64,000 bases of DNA from NCBI GenBank assembly GCA_004026145.2, contig CP034986.1, forward strand, positions 12,036,804 through 12,100,803. The letters are read 5' to 3'. Positions 1-12,624 of this stretch are shown here, in pieces; the first letter of the stretch is position 1, and every line of letters starts with the position of its first letter. Under the pieces are notes generated by a model, which was not told the DNA's origin, did no database searches, and saw only the letters and a list, made by a program, of their open reading frames with translations. Position numbers and translations under genes: made by a program. Source of the DNA: Takifugu bimaculatus. Taxonomy: Eukaryota > Chordata > Actinopteri > Tetraodontiformes > Tetraodontidae.

Positions 1-326
1 CACAATCTATCTAAAAATCAGGCCAGAACAGCCCAGCAGCTGCTAAAGGTGTTTCTTTGCTACCATCTGGGGCTCAGCTGAGGTCAGACACAAGGCGAGA
101 AAAGGTGACCTTTGAAATAAACCACCTGAGAGGTGGTCAAAATGTTACACACTCCCTCTATACAAACACGCATACATGTCACATTTCATTAGCTCAGCAC
201 ACATTGAGGGTTGATAAGCATCATCACCATCAGTGTGTTTTTTCTGTCTGTTGTGCATCGTTCTGTTTTTCCTTCTGCAGCTTTTTTATTCCAATGTTCT
301 AGTTTGTCATGAAATACTGTCCTCAG

Positions 327-3300
327 ATGGAGAGTCAGTGTCCACCTCTTCTCTGCTGAGCTGTGATCCAGACCAGCCGCCACGTGACAACTCCTCCTTC
401 CTGGACAGAAGCTTCATCTGTCGCTTCCGTTGTTTGTTGGACAACACCTCAGGTTTTCTGGTAATAACACAAACCTACTCACATGAGTTTCCTCACATCA
501 GAGGCTGGCGAATGATCCGGAATTTACACATATAGCCCTGATATACACCGTAAAAATCCCACAGCCATGCAGGGAGGGACGTGTTATCGTACGCAGTGCC
601 AAAATAGCCCCCACTGCTCTTTCACATTTTCCCAGTCGGATGAAGAATCGGTCCGTGTTGGAGGTGTTTTCAGGCCTGTCGGGGCTGCGGCAGTATGGCG
701 TGCCACCTCAGAGTCCCTCTGGGATCAGAAGCCACCATTTACTCCTGTAATCCGCCTTAAGAGAACCTCGGGGTCGTGGGGAAAATGGTTTTAATCCTCC
801 TCCCACCACCTCGAGGAGGCCAGAGCACGGAGGGAACCTGCTTGTTCGGGGGTTGGTAGCTCCACACCCACCTCTGCTGCGGTTGCTCAGCGGCAGATGG
901 AGAAAAACACGCTGCAGCTCAGAAGCAGCACAAATCCCTGTTGGGAGAACTGAGGCGGTTCACCCATGAGCAAGGCATTGTTCATCCTGCACTTGCTGTT
1001 GAACATATGTGATTCTAAGGAGGGGATACCAGCTGCAGGCAGTTTTTGCTTGTAGACACTCCAGCAGAGCTGATTGATGGTGTGGACCCCGTCTCCTCGC
1101 CCCCCCGTGTGTTTGCGTGAGCAGTAAGCCAGTACTCTGCTTCTGTCTACTGGTCACTATGGCTTTGTTTTTCATAATCCCTCCTGCTATTCAGGGTGAG
1201 ATTCCTGACATCACGGCTGCGGCCCTTAAACCCCCTCAGGTCAGCTAACCAGAGCTAACGAAGGGGGGGGGGGCATCCTCAAACGACAGCAGTGTGTGAG
1301 GAGGAGTGTTTTCAGGTTCTGTGACTGTTGATCCAGAATGTTCCCTCAGTCTTTTGTAATGAATCCAGGATTTGAAGGTCACAACAATATTTGAAGGTCA
1401 CAACATGCTGCAGATCTTCGCCTCTGTCATCCATCGGATTATAAAGCGTCGCTAGGAACATGAGCAAATATCAATGTTTGTTTGGTCAATATCACCAAAG
1501 TGTTTCGTATCATCGCGTGAGCCGTTCACTGCTCAGTGATGGAGTCAGTGATGTCATGTCTCAGCTGTCCCACCAGAGCAAGAAACTGGTGTTTACGAGG
1601 TTCACAGTTAAACTAGCGTGGAATCGTCCTTTACCCAAACAGTGACCCTGTGTTGTTGATGTCATGCTAGCGTGCTATCAAAGATTAGCATACATGTGTC
1701 TGATTGGTCAGGACTTTGCTCTTGTTGCTGCCCGTTTTGACTCATCTGGACGGAAGACTGAATAAAATATTTCATGGTGAGGAAACAAAAGCTGTGGTTT
1801 AAATTAAGCCTCCATGTTTTCTCTCAGGCCTTAAACATTCAGGGGCGCCTCAAGTTCCTGCATGGTCAGCACCATTCACAGCGCAGCAGCAAGGTGAGTA
1901 GCCCACCTCAGCTTGCCCTGTTTGCCATCGCCACTCCGCTCCAACCTCCCACCATCCTGGAAATCAGGACCAGGAACATGATCTTCAGGACCAAACACAA
2001 GCTGGACTTCACGCCCATGGCCTGCGACGCAAAGTACGTTCTTCCTGTTGGTTCTGTCACAGTCCACGTGTAGATTGGTGTTTAATCCCTGAAATGTTGC
2101 CCTTTCAGGGGTAAAATAGTTCTGGGCTACACGGAGGCGGAGCTGAGAGTTCGCGGTTCAGGCTACCAGTTCATCCACGCAGCCGACATGTTGTACTGCG
2201 CCGAAAATCACGTCAGAAGTAAGTCTGAGCTTAATCGACGACGGCTGGAGTTCTGTGCTGAGCTACCCGCCCGCGCCCACATAGATCAGGGCTCCCCACC
2301 TCAGTGCTGCTCACAGAGTGGAGATAATCAGGACCAACTGACTCACAAAAGTGTGACTGCAGATTTGCAGTGGAGTGTGCACCCAGAGTTCTGCCGTGCA
2401 TTGCTTGTGGAACAAACAATCAAATGCTACATGTGTGGCTGCACTAAATCTCCTAGCAAGAGTCAAGTGTCCTACTTAGCTTGTAGACTGGTTGACCTGG
2501 TTAGTCAGTGCCGTGGCGCCGGCGACGCGCTGCTACCAGTCACACACACGCTGTATTTATGTACTCATGCATACACAAAGACATGCAGATGAATGTGCAA
2601 ACATGCAGCTCACATGTTGAGCGCAGAGCCATGCATGGCCAGAGGGAGGTTTAGCAGAGAGCTGAAAAAACGCCCATCAACATACATCAGACGTAATCCT
2701 CAGATTATGAGGAGCTCTGATACAGCTCAGGACGAGCGAGCCGGGTAATAACCTAACATCAGCGGTCAGAAGCTGTTTTTTCCTCCCTCACTTCAGTTCT
2801 ACAGACATAAACATTAGAGTTTCTTGAGTTCGGGAGCTTTTTCTTCTACTAACACATGTATCTGAAAGCCTCCACAGATTATAAAAACTGTTTTCTTTAT
2901 TAAAACTATTTGTTTGTAGGTCAGGTTAACAAGGGTTTCAGATCCCCAAACTGGTTTTAGTTGAAGCCACCAGCAGCAGGACTGTAGCATGTCCATTTAG
3001 CCGCAGTAGGTGGGTAGAGACGGAATCTGATGGGTTGTCTGATGTGGCTGCAGTGATTAAGACAGGAGAGAGCGGCCTCACCGTCTTCAGACTGCTCACC
3101 AAAGACAACCGCTGGAAGTGGGTCCAGGCCAACGCCAGGCTCGTCTACAAAAACGGGAAGCCAGACTACATCGTTGCCACACAGAGGCCCCTGGTGTAAG
3201 TAGGCCGCCGTTCCAGTCTGATTCTCATGTTTTAGCCCATTAAGCCGTTTGGTTCTTCTGCCTAACAGAGACGAGGAAGGAGGGGAGCACCTGAGGAAGC

Positions 3301-6300
3301 GATCCATGCACCTCCCATTCACCTTCGCCACTGGAGAGGCGATGCTGTACCAGACGGGTCATCCTCTGCACAGCTTCTCTGAGTCCGTCCAGGGCAAAGC
3401 CAAAGGCAGCAAGACCAAGAAGGGCAAACAGAGTTCTTCAGATAACCTGGATCCAAAGTCCCTGCTGGGGGCGCTGATGAGCCAGGACGAGTCTGTGTAC
3501 GTGTGCCAGCCTGACAGCGAGCCCGCCGTTTCCGGCCCCAGCAGCCTTTTGAGCCAGCAGCAAACGGACAGTGAGTGCAGCAGCTTCTTAGGTCACAACA
3601 GCCTACACGTCTTCTCTAATGAGACGTCGAGTTATGACCCCCTGCTGGCCACGCTGGACTCTCTGACCCTGGACGGAGAGGACCCCTGCTCCAACACCGA
3701 GATCTTTAACGCGCTGGAGAACCTTGGTCTCAACGCTGAAGACCTAGAGCTGCTGCTGCTGGATGAGAGGATGATCCAGGTGGAGCTGGGCCCCAACCAC
3801 ATCCCAACGCTGAGCGACCTTCTCACCAACAACGAGATCCTCTCCTACATCCACAACAAGCTGGAAAACAGCCCCGAGCCCGCAGACGGAGACGCGGGTC
3901 GATATGGAGTCAACGCCGACCAAGCCGCTGTCCCAGAACCTCCCGCCTTCGTCCAGCAGTCGCAGCAGATGCAGCAGCACGTCGGCTCAGGTGTGCCGGC
4001 GAAAGCTGCTCCTCCAACTGCGGAGGCAAAAGGTCAAACTCGGCTTCCAAACGGCCACTGGGTGACAAACACAGCCAACGCCCACCAGCCCGACAACCAG
4101 GTCCAGCCTCATCCTGTCCTCACACCCTCTCGGCTCAACAGCGAACTCAAACATCTTCTAGAGTCCAGCCAGCAGTGGAGCCAGGACCAGCTAGTCCACT
4201 ATCCATCCCATCCGCAGGTCAGCCAGGACCCGTCGCTGCTCGGATTCCACAATCAGCGGACAATAAACGCTTCTTACATCCCAAACGGTCACACGTCCTT
4301 TCTGCCGAGCGTGGAGGTCGGCCATACGTACAGCATCACGGCGGCGCCGTGTGCACCCGCCGCTCTTCTGAACGGGCTGACCGCTCCGGATGTTTGTCAC
4401 TACCAGAGTTACCAGCAGCAGGTGAGCGTCGCCCAGAGCTCCACGCTGGAGCTGGAGCAGCTGCTGGGACTGTCCCAGTCGCAGCACAGCCTGCCAGCCT
4501 ACGCCATGTTCAACACCAGCGCCCAAGGCTCCGCCCACAGCAAGGTAAGACACTGAACCTGGATTAGAGATCTTTTGGGATCTTAACCAGGTTTCCTTTA
4601 TGAAACTAAAGGCTAATCACAAATGATCACTGAACTCTCACCTCCCCAACATGAACCCCAGCAGACATCCGTCTAACGTCAGTTCCTGGGGTCCGTTCGC
4701 CTCAGCGCTGTTGTGTCTGGCAGTCAGACCCGCGATCTGAGTTCTGGGAGTCCCTCCGATATCTGAGGGCTCTGACCTCAACCCTTCAGCTCTGCGCTGT
4801 TCTCTTTAACTGTCAGGGAAGTAGATCTTTTCCGAGTCACTACACCAAGCCCCCGGGCCTCCATGTAAACTGTGATCATCCGAGAGGACGTTGGTCATAA
4901 ATAAGACGAAGGGCGATGGGTCAGATCACCAAAGTCTGAGAACTGAGTCATCTAGAAGACGTTCTGAGAGGATTATATCCTCGAACATGGACGTCAACTT
5001 TAAATCTCCATGTGATCAAAAGTTACTGATGTGGACTGAAAAGTGTACATTTAAATCGTCTTCAAACCGCATTTAGAAAAGTTAGGGACCTGAATATTTC
5101 AGTTCTTTGTTTATTTCCTGATGGAACTCTAATCATCCACACAACGCAATAAAAATTAGAGAGCAAAGGTGGACGTAGCTGGAGGTCTGGCCTAATCCTC
5201 ATCTTGAACCGTGACCAGGTAATGTGCCCTCCCCGGTTCAACGCAGGATTTAATAAAGCAGGAATGCGTCGCACACGCGCCCACAGGAACTGAGACAAAG
5301 GCCGGTCTGTAAATCACAGCAGATATGAAAACCTAATTATGCTAATGTTTGCTTAGGGGAGCTTTGTCTCACAAATACAGTAGCTTACTCCCGATCATGT
5401 GACCCTTTCTGTACAAACCACCTACGTAGATCTATTTGTGCATCAGGGAAGAGAGGAGGGAGGCAGGAAAGAACAGAAGCAGCAGCGAGAGCCCCTGAGT
5501 AATGAATAGAATAAGGTCAGCGGCAGAGATGGGCCGACCCCGGCAGGCATCCATTCATCCCCGCCCCGTTCACTCCCACTGTTATTCTTCAGGGTCACTG
5601 ACTGGCGCTGAAAGAAAAATACTGGCAGGCCGTCCAGTCAGGCATGAGCGCCGCTGACCTACAATCTCACTGTCGTCGTTACCTAATGGCCGCCGCGGCA
5701 GGACGGCCCCCATCCGGCAACAGGCGGCGTTATCTCCAAAAACGGACTGTCACGTGATTAATCATGACTCGGCACTATGTATCTTTAGTTTATTTCTCTG
5801 CACCTGCTGAGCGGCTCCGTCAGGACCATATCAAACGCACGCGATAGGAGGCCCCGCCCTCTGCCCGCATGGCCACCGCCCTCGGCTCCTTCCGCTCGTG
5901 GTCTTGCTTTTTCCAACGTTAGCTCTGGAATGACCTGAGGGGATTTATTTTTATACGTCCGATGATGAATGGAGTTGATTTGAGCGGTCAAAGGTCAGCA
6001 CATCCTTGTAAATGCAATATCTTAAGAAGTGCCCCGAGGAATTGTTTTGTTTTCAAGAAGAAGAAATGAAAACAGGCTGGAGAAATGGTGAAATCTCACA
6101 TTCCAACGTTGGGAAGTTTCTTCTTCATTCTTTTGACCCATCACGTCTTTTTTTCCTTTCCCAGCTGGAGAACGGCTGCCTCCTCAACGCCACCAACGCG
6201 GCGTACATCAGAACGTGTCTGATGCCCAACGGAAACGCGGTGGTGGCGGCAAACGTGGACGGACTGTCGACGCTGCAGGACCACCAGAAGCCTGGGTTCC

Positions 6301-6308
6301 TCCTGTGA
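327..6308 (+). CDS. ahr: Aryl hydrocarbon receptor, 3' part (last six coding exons)
   Basis: Ligand-activated bHLH-PAS transcription factor that pairs with ARNT and induces xenobiotic-response genes. The gene enters from the left edge, so bHLH and most of PAS-A are missing. Exons by GT/AG and phase: 327-460, 1828-2033, 2109-2218, 3054-3195, 3269-4544, 6165-6308 (stop 6306-6308). Exon 1 ends in FRCLLDNTSGFL. Exons 2-4 encode PAS-B (PPQLALFAIATPL, FRTKHKLDF, LGYTEAEL, YQFIHAADMLYC, DYIVATQRP). The 425-codon fifth exon is the transactivation region (QDESVYVCQP, then NEILSYIHNKLENSP), only modestly Gln-rich. The last exon ends in HQKPGFLL. Residues matching human Phe287, Thr289, His291 and Phe295 are kept. 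The start of the first exon is the least certain boundary. By synteny this is ahr1b or ahr2; I cannot tell which. Confidence 0.95.
5640..5775. promoter_or_regulatory. Candidate intronic regulatory element in last ahr intron
   Basis: A GC-rich patch inside an otherwise AT-rich intron (4545-6164). It contains TAATGGCCGCCGCGGC and, at about 5751-5770, a stacked CACGTGATTAATCATGACTC. That stretch combines an E-box, a palindromic GATTAATC homeodomain-type core and an AP-1-like TGACTC. Function is inferred from motif density only. Confidence 0.3.
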
Positions 6309-7480
6309 AGCGAGGGACCAGAGCACAGCTTCAGAGCAGGAAAAAAGGATTTTCCTATTCTTAGACTCGTTTCCCTGTTTAGATCATTTTTACTGATATT
6401 TGCGCTGGTCCCATTTCTGTTCCAGTTTGAGCTCTGGTCCCATTTCTGTTCCAGTTTGAGCTCTGGTCCCATTTCTGTTCCAGTTTGAGCTCCTGGTCCC
6501 ATTTCTGTTCCAGTTTGAGCTCCGGTGGACCCGTCCGTCCAGCGTTCCTTAATTTCACACTGTTACAGAACAACAGACAAACTTAAACTTTACTGGGAGG
6601 ATTCTACTTTGAAACAAATGTACAAAATGTTTCAAAAGTGCGGACAAATGACATTTTTGATTCTGGAACTAAAGTGTTTTATGTAAACATCATATCGAGG
6701 AAATCCATTCCAGATCGAGGATGTCTGTTATCATGAAGCGGGAAAGAAGAAACCAGAAGCTGCTGATGAGAGATGATGGTTGAAAAATCTTCTTCCGTTT
6801 ACAGAAGACAAGCTGTGAAAATATTCACAATTCTGACTTGAAACACACTGATGTTGTTTCTGCCAGAACCCCCGAAACTGAGGAGGAAAGAAATAGATAT
6901 TAAAAATGTTTATGTAATATTGGAGGGGAAAAGATGTACATGATGTGTCTAAAAGGTCCTTGTTCAACAGAGTACCATATTATTTACACATCTGAGGATC
7001 AGTGAGACAGAACATGTCTGATTTCAGAGATCTGAATGATATTTGATCAGTATTTTATGAAACGCAGCGAGGAGGTTTGGACTGAACCCAACGTCACTGT
7101 TCAGTACATCCTGGAGCTAAAAACAGCATTTCATTCTCCCTTTTATGAGATTTAAACAAATTTAAATGTAAGATCAGAAAAGGAGCCTTTTTATGTACTT
7201 TTTTGCTACATTTTAACTTTGTTACAGCGAACACTGAAGTCGTGCACGTGTGCGAAACTGAGAATTCAGAAAAATTCTGTTTTAACCTGAACTTTAACAA
7301 AGAGTTTTTGTCTCTCGGGGGACTGTTGTGTTCAGGTCTCTGTCCCCCCAGCGTTTGTGTTCCAAACACCTGTGGGTGCAATGTACGGTGGCCTGCTGGT
7401 GACCAAAACACAGATACTAGATCACACTTGAAGGGCGAGGAGGACAAACACGGAGGTCTAAATAAAAATGCTGGATAATA
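6309..7480 (+). other. ahr 3' untranslated region (probable)
   Basis: Sequence following the ahr stop. It is AT-rich without a convincing ORF, and holds a 29-bp tandem repeat near its start. AATAAA occurs at 7461-7466 and another at 8197-8202; either could end the transcript. The true 3' end cannot be fixed from sequence alone. Confidence 0.5.
6405..6522. repeat. 29-bp minisatellite, four copies
   Basis: Four near-identical copies of a unit beginning CTGGTCCCATTTCTGTTCC and continuing AGTTTGAGCT start at 6405, 6434, 6463 and 6493. The third copy has one extra C at its end. The array lies about 100 bases after the ahr stop codon, so it is probably transcribed in the 3' UTR. Confidence 0.9.
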
Positions 7481-8832
7481 ATAATCCCTGTTGTGAGCGA
7501 GGCCTGTCTGCTGGGTGGTCGGTGCACCAGAGAACTCAAAATTCCCCCAGTTTTGAGGTGACATGAACACAGCTTCAGGAAATGGAAGCATTTAGCATTT
7601 AGCTCTGCATCACAGCTAAAGGAGGCGGCATGCAATAGCGTGCACGCGCAGTCGAATGTCGTGAATGCGGCGCAGGTAACAAAGCTTTTATTTCATGCTA
7701 TTCAAAAAGGTGCTTTTGGAGGTTTTTTTAGCGATATGTGACGAAACTAATGTGAGAACAAATGCATTTACTCTGTTTCCTGTTTTCTAAAGTAGCTTCT
7801 GATCAGAAAAGATATGAAATGTTTGTTGTTTGTGTATATAAATGTGTTTTCTGTTGTTACTGGAAGCACTAAATTTACCTTCACAGCTTGCAAAGTTCAG
7901 CACTAAAGTAGCCTTTAGGAAAGAGAGCATTTTACAGATATGACTCTGTGTTGTATAAAATGAATATTGCCTAATGACAGTTTGTCACTTTAGCTCAAAA
8001 CAAAAATGTGCCATAACGTGATTTCTTTAAACTTTCTCTGTTTTGACACCTTTTCCATCTGAAGGTACCGAGGAGGATTGGAGCCAAAGCTGATTTACAT
8101 ATTTTAACATTTGAACTGCTTCAGCATTTTAATTTACAGTTTCTGAAAACAGGTTACATCTGTAATTCCGTGTTCAAAAGCAAGATGAAAAGGGCCAATA
8201 AAAGACTAATTCTCTGAAATTAAAAAGTACCGAGGGGCAAAATAGAATCAATTGAAATTCAAAGAGAGGTAAGAAGTAATGCAAACAGTTTTTCACCTGT
8301 GGCTCTAATTCTGCTCCATACCGTAAAGTAAATGCAAACATTTTTTCTATATTGCGTCGGACGTCAAAATAAAATAAAACTTCATGTCAACTTTGAGAAA
8401 CAGTCTACGTTGCTACTTTTCTCACTGAAGTTCTTGTCGTGCGTCTAAGAAAAAGGTCACCTGACCCTTCAAATTAAATGTCTTAAATTGAAGGTGATGT
8501 CAATATTACGGGCGAGTAGGGTTTGTGAAAACACACACAGAATGTGTCAGTTGTGTGCAGTAATGTCAGTTCTGACCTGAGATGCATCATGGGACCTGTA
8601 GTGACACACCAACAGCCTGGGGAAGCTTTTAACTGCCCTCCCAGACACACACGCAGTTCCACACCTTTGCTCTGATGCTTTTTGCACCTGCAGAGGTGTG
8701 AATACACACTCGGGCCAAAGGAAACAAACACAGAGTGATACCGGTGGACGATCCGCCTCCGGTGGACGGAGACGCACCCGCCACACCCGCTGTGTTCTCG
8801 CCTCCCTCCTCACAGATAACCTACACCAGACG

Positions 8833-8846
8833 GTGCCACCTACTGG
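8833..8846 (-). promoter_or_regulatory. CTCF-like motif
   Basis: The reverse complement reads CCAGTAGGTGGCAC, a full match to CCASYAGRKGGCAS. Occupancy is inferred, not shown. Confidence 0.45.
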
Positions 8847-10338
8847 CAGGGGGAGGTTATGGGTGGGGGGGTTGATAAGAGATTAACTGTGTTTTTGCTT
8901 GGTGGCACCGGTCAGGTTGGTGCGCAGCGACCTAAAGTGAGAAGTCTTGTTAAACGTGTGCATTTTTAATGTTTCTAAAGACATGAGAGCAAATATTCAT
9001 CTGCTCAGAACGGCGGGTCACTCGCGTGGTCGCCAGTGTGAATCTTTGCATCTTTAATGACGCTCCTCGAATCATTTATGAGAGGTATTATTCTGCCGCA
9101 GGATCAATCATCCAGGCCAGATGTTGTCCTCCTCCCTGGCGCTGCGTCACATGAAGACTGCTGCAGGTAGAGGTCAAAGGTGACAGGAGCTTTAATTGAG
9201 TGGATTAATGCTTAAAGCCAGTGTTCAACACCTGGATCTGGACCCCACTGAAAACACCTGAATTATTTACCGACCGTCTCCCACCGCTCGGCTCCTTCCA
9301 ATCGTGAAAATGTGGCCAGAGAGCATTTTGACCTCTTTTCAGAACAAAACGCTGTTTCCTATTAGAGTCTGTGATCAGACGGGAGCAGAGGACAGGAGGA
9401 CACGTCACAATTCTCCCTGAGTCTGAACCTTTGGCGTTCAGATTGAGCCATTTCTCCCATCACTCCTTCTGCCCCTCTGGAATCTCGCTTGTCTACAGAC
9501 ACGGCCCATCTCCAGCTGCCAGACAGACGGACAGACAGACCCTGGTCTGCAGAGGCGTCCGAGACAAATACAGCGTGAAGATGAAGAGATAAGACGACAA
9601 GAATACATTTGAAACAGACGTTTCCTCTGAAACTTGAAGCGAAACCTGATTAAAATGTGTCAAAGTGTGAGGAGCGGTGGGGGCGGTGGAGCAGCGGAGG
9701 CCGTCATAAAGGTTTAAACAGACACATAATGGTCGGCGGGGAGGAAACAACCTTCACCTCCTTTCAGTGTAACCCAGATATGAGCTCAGACTCACACACA
9801 CACACAAGCCTGAGATTATTTAGCATAAACATGGATGAAGATATGAATAAATGTATAAAGTTTTGGGACGACAGACGGTGCTTGTCCGTCGGTCTGTAAG
9901 AGTGAAGCTTCTTCTCACAGCAGGCGGCGAAAAAACAAAGATCAACCTCAGAAACAGAAGAAAACAACTGGAAATGTGACTCACAAACCAAACCATGTAA
10001 AGGCGGAAATATGCAAATTTGTCAGGAATCATTTAGATTAAGAACGTAATAAATGCCAAAGGTAAATTTTTGTGTTTGTTCCAAGCGCGCTTCATACGTG
10101 TTTGTTTACTAGGAAGACGAGGGTCATGCTGATGATACATCCCGTCCCGTCAGTGGGGACTTTTCCACCGAGTCTTAAATATGTGAGGACTTTCTTCATC
10201 AAAGTTCTTCTGATCATTTCAGAGTCAGTTAATCAGCAGGCGTTTGTCCAAAAACAAACGAAAAAAAAGTGCACATTTGCAGATCCAACGTGTGGAGAGT
10301 TTAAAGGTCAAAAACACCTCCGTAGCATGTGTGAGTAC

Positions 10339-10342
<4 letters not shown>

Positions 10343-10370
<28 letters not shown>
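10343..10370. repeat. (TG)n microsatellite
   Basis: Uninterrupted TG dinucleotides for about 28 bases. Confidence 0.95.
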
Positions 10371-10373
<3 letters not shown>

Positions 10374-11335
10374 GTGCGTGTGCGCCTGTAGGAAGCTGCC
10401 TCTGAATGTCCTGACCTTTACCGCGTGTCAGGGTTGGGACCGTAGAGGTCGACCTCAGCGTGGCGCTGCGGTCAGATCACCAGTGAGCTCCTGCATGAAT
10501 CAGAGTTTAAATGACAGCCACCAAAAGCATCTGGACTCCACCCCCAGTGAAACTAAATAAACATATTTATTGGGTCTTCACAGGGAGCCTGACTTCCTGC
10601 TGTGATTCTGTCAGGCAGGAAAATGTTCCTCTCTGTTTCCCATCTGCACGAGACGCCTGCGGACCTCCATCAGGGGCACGGGTTGACCTTTACACACCAT
10701 TAACCGTGTCCTACGCAGGAACAAGTCAGAGCTGCTTTCATCAGGGCGTTTGTTTTGATGACCCCAACAGATGAGGCGGGTGGTCAGACGCCTGCAGAAT
10801 ATTTTCGCGTTATAATTGTTAAAGAAATTATTATACATCATTATTATTATTATTACCATCGGGAGGTGTCAGCTAACAGGTGACGGAGCGAGACGCTCGA
10901 CCCGATGCTTTAACGAGATGAAACAGAGAGATGTTTCATCTGCTGTTTTTTTCTTTTTGGTGTTTCCTGGAAAGTCACAGATCTGCTCACCTAAAAGCTC
11001 TGACATCTCGAGGGGTGATCACACACTGAGCTGTGGGTGTACATGTGCACACGTATGTGCGCAGGAACACAACCTTGACCCAGATAAACACCCAGGGGTG
11101 GGTTCAAGGGAGCGAAGAAGATGAGAAATGTAACTAAAAAGAAAGGCTGATGTGGCAAAAGAGGAAGTTGAAGGTGTGAGAAATGTGAAGGAAGGAGAAA
11201 AATAGTTAACTTAAAAGGCGCCTGAGTGTGTTTTACATATTGAGGATGAACAATATTTGAACACAACAAACTGAAGCGCTTCGGTTCTCCTGTTGTGATT
11301 TATCCATACTGACAACCAGAGACCACCAGAGACCA

Positions 11336-11392
11336 GTGTGTGTTTGTGTGTGTGTGTGTGTATGTGTGAGAGAGAGAGAGAGAGAGAGAGAG
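11336..11392. repeat. (TG)n-(GA)n compound microsatellite
   Basis: An imperfect TG run passes directly into a GA run of about 12 units. Confidence 0.95.
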
Positions 11393-11512
11393 CGACAGTG
11401 TGTGTTTGTATGTGCATCGATCTACAGCTTTGATCTTTACGCCACTTTTCAGAAGCAGTTTGCCTTCAAAATTCGACTCTTCGCCGATTAAAAAGGTTTA
11501 CAGCGTTCTCCT

Positions 11513-11526
11513 CCAACAGGGGGCGC
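11513..11526 (+). promoter_or_regulatory. CTCF-like motif (one mismatch)
   Basis: CCAACAGGGGGCGC fits the CTCF core except at the fourth position, where A replaces G/C. Confidence 0.3.
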
Positions 11527-11635
11527 CGTTTCACCCCAAGGAGAGACAAGGAGAAGTGAGTAGGTCACAGCCTGTGATGGATCTACACTGACAACCACAG
11601 ACCACCAGAGACCCTCTGTGTTTCTCTCTACCCCT

Positions 11636-11636
<1 letters not shown>

Positions 11637-11668
<32 letters not shown>
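11637..11668. repeat. (AC)n microsatellite
   Basis: Uninterrupted AC dinucleotides, about 16 units. Confidence 0.95.
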
Positions 11669-11669
<1 letters not shown>

Positions 11670-12610
11670 GTTTGTGTGAGTGTGAGTTTGTTGATTACTA
11701 TAGGAGGAAGACAGTGATGATGAGGTGACAGAAGAAGATGGGGAGTATGAAGATGATGAAGATGATGGTGGGGAGGCAGAAGACGGTGAGGACGTCCAGC
11801 CTCTTCATCATTAGTTTGGCAGACAGACGATCTGAGTGGTCGTGTCCTGAATATCTTTGAGAAACGGCCACAAACAAAAGTTCAGTGTTGCGGTAACGAG
11901 CAGAAACGCAGTCTGTCAGCGTCTCCTCCACAGTCGTGCACTGACAGACTGTCAGATCGGAGGACCGTGTTGAAGACACCGTCTATTTAAGTCGACTTGA
12001 TCACCTGACCCCTGTGACCTCACTCTTCCAGAATCTACCACAGGGCTGCCGCATCGAATGTGTTGACGGGCGTGAATGAGCCGCCAGGCCTCACCATTAC
12101 CGTCGCCCTCATTAACACCTCCATCTCTCTTGTCACTCTCTCTTTCTCAATTTCAATTCAATTCAATTTACAGGGCTTTGTTTTCACCAAGCGTCAAATA
12201 CACTAAGGCATGCAAAATGGTTACAATGCAATAGAAATATACAAATACGCCAACTGTAATCAAGCAACGGAAAATAACATTTTGAGTAAAATATGTTTTT
12301 TATGGTTTTGTGTTGTTTATTTGTAGTGGGGTTTTTGCTTTTTTTAATATAAAGATTATTTACAGGCATATATGCACATATGGAGGACTATTGCACATCT
12401 CTATGACACACGCTACACATTTTTTTGTAACTGATCACCTTGGCAACAACAAACTGTGTGACCGCAAACACTGCCACACCTGAACTTACAATGACTGCAG
12501 GGCTGTCGTGACATATAATGACAAGAGCCATTTGTGCTGTTTTCATCGCAGAAGTTTGTGTTCTGTTGCTGCAAATGCTCTTTACATCAGGACGCCGTGA
12601 CTGTCCTCTT

Positions 12611-12624
12611 CTGCCCTCTAGTGG
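12611..12624 (-). promoter_or_regulatory. CTCF-like motif
   Basis: The reverse complement reads CCACTAGAGGGCAG, a full match to CCASYAGRKGGCAS. Confidence 0.45.

Noticed and set aside
12140..12400. Possible transposon remnant marked by CAATTCAATTCAATT
   Set aside because: Such strings are common in fish interspersed repeats, but I see no terminal repeats, target-site duplication or ORF, so no element type can be assigned.
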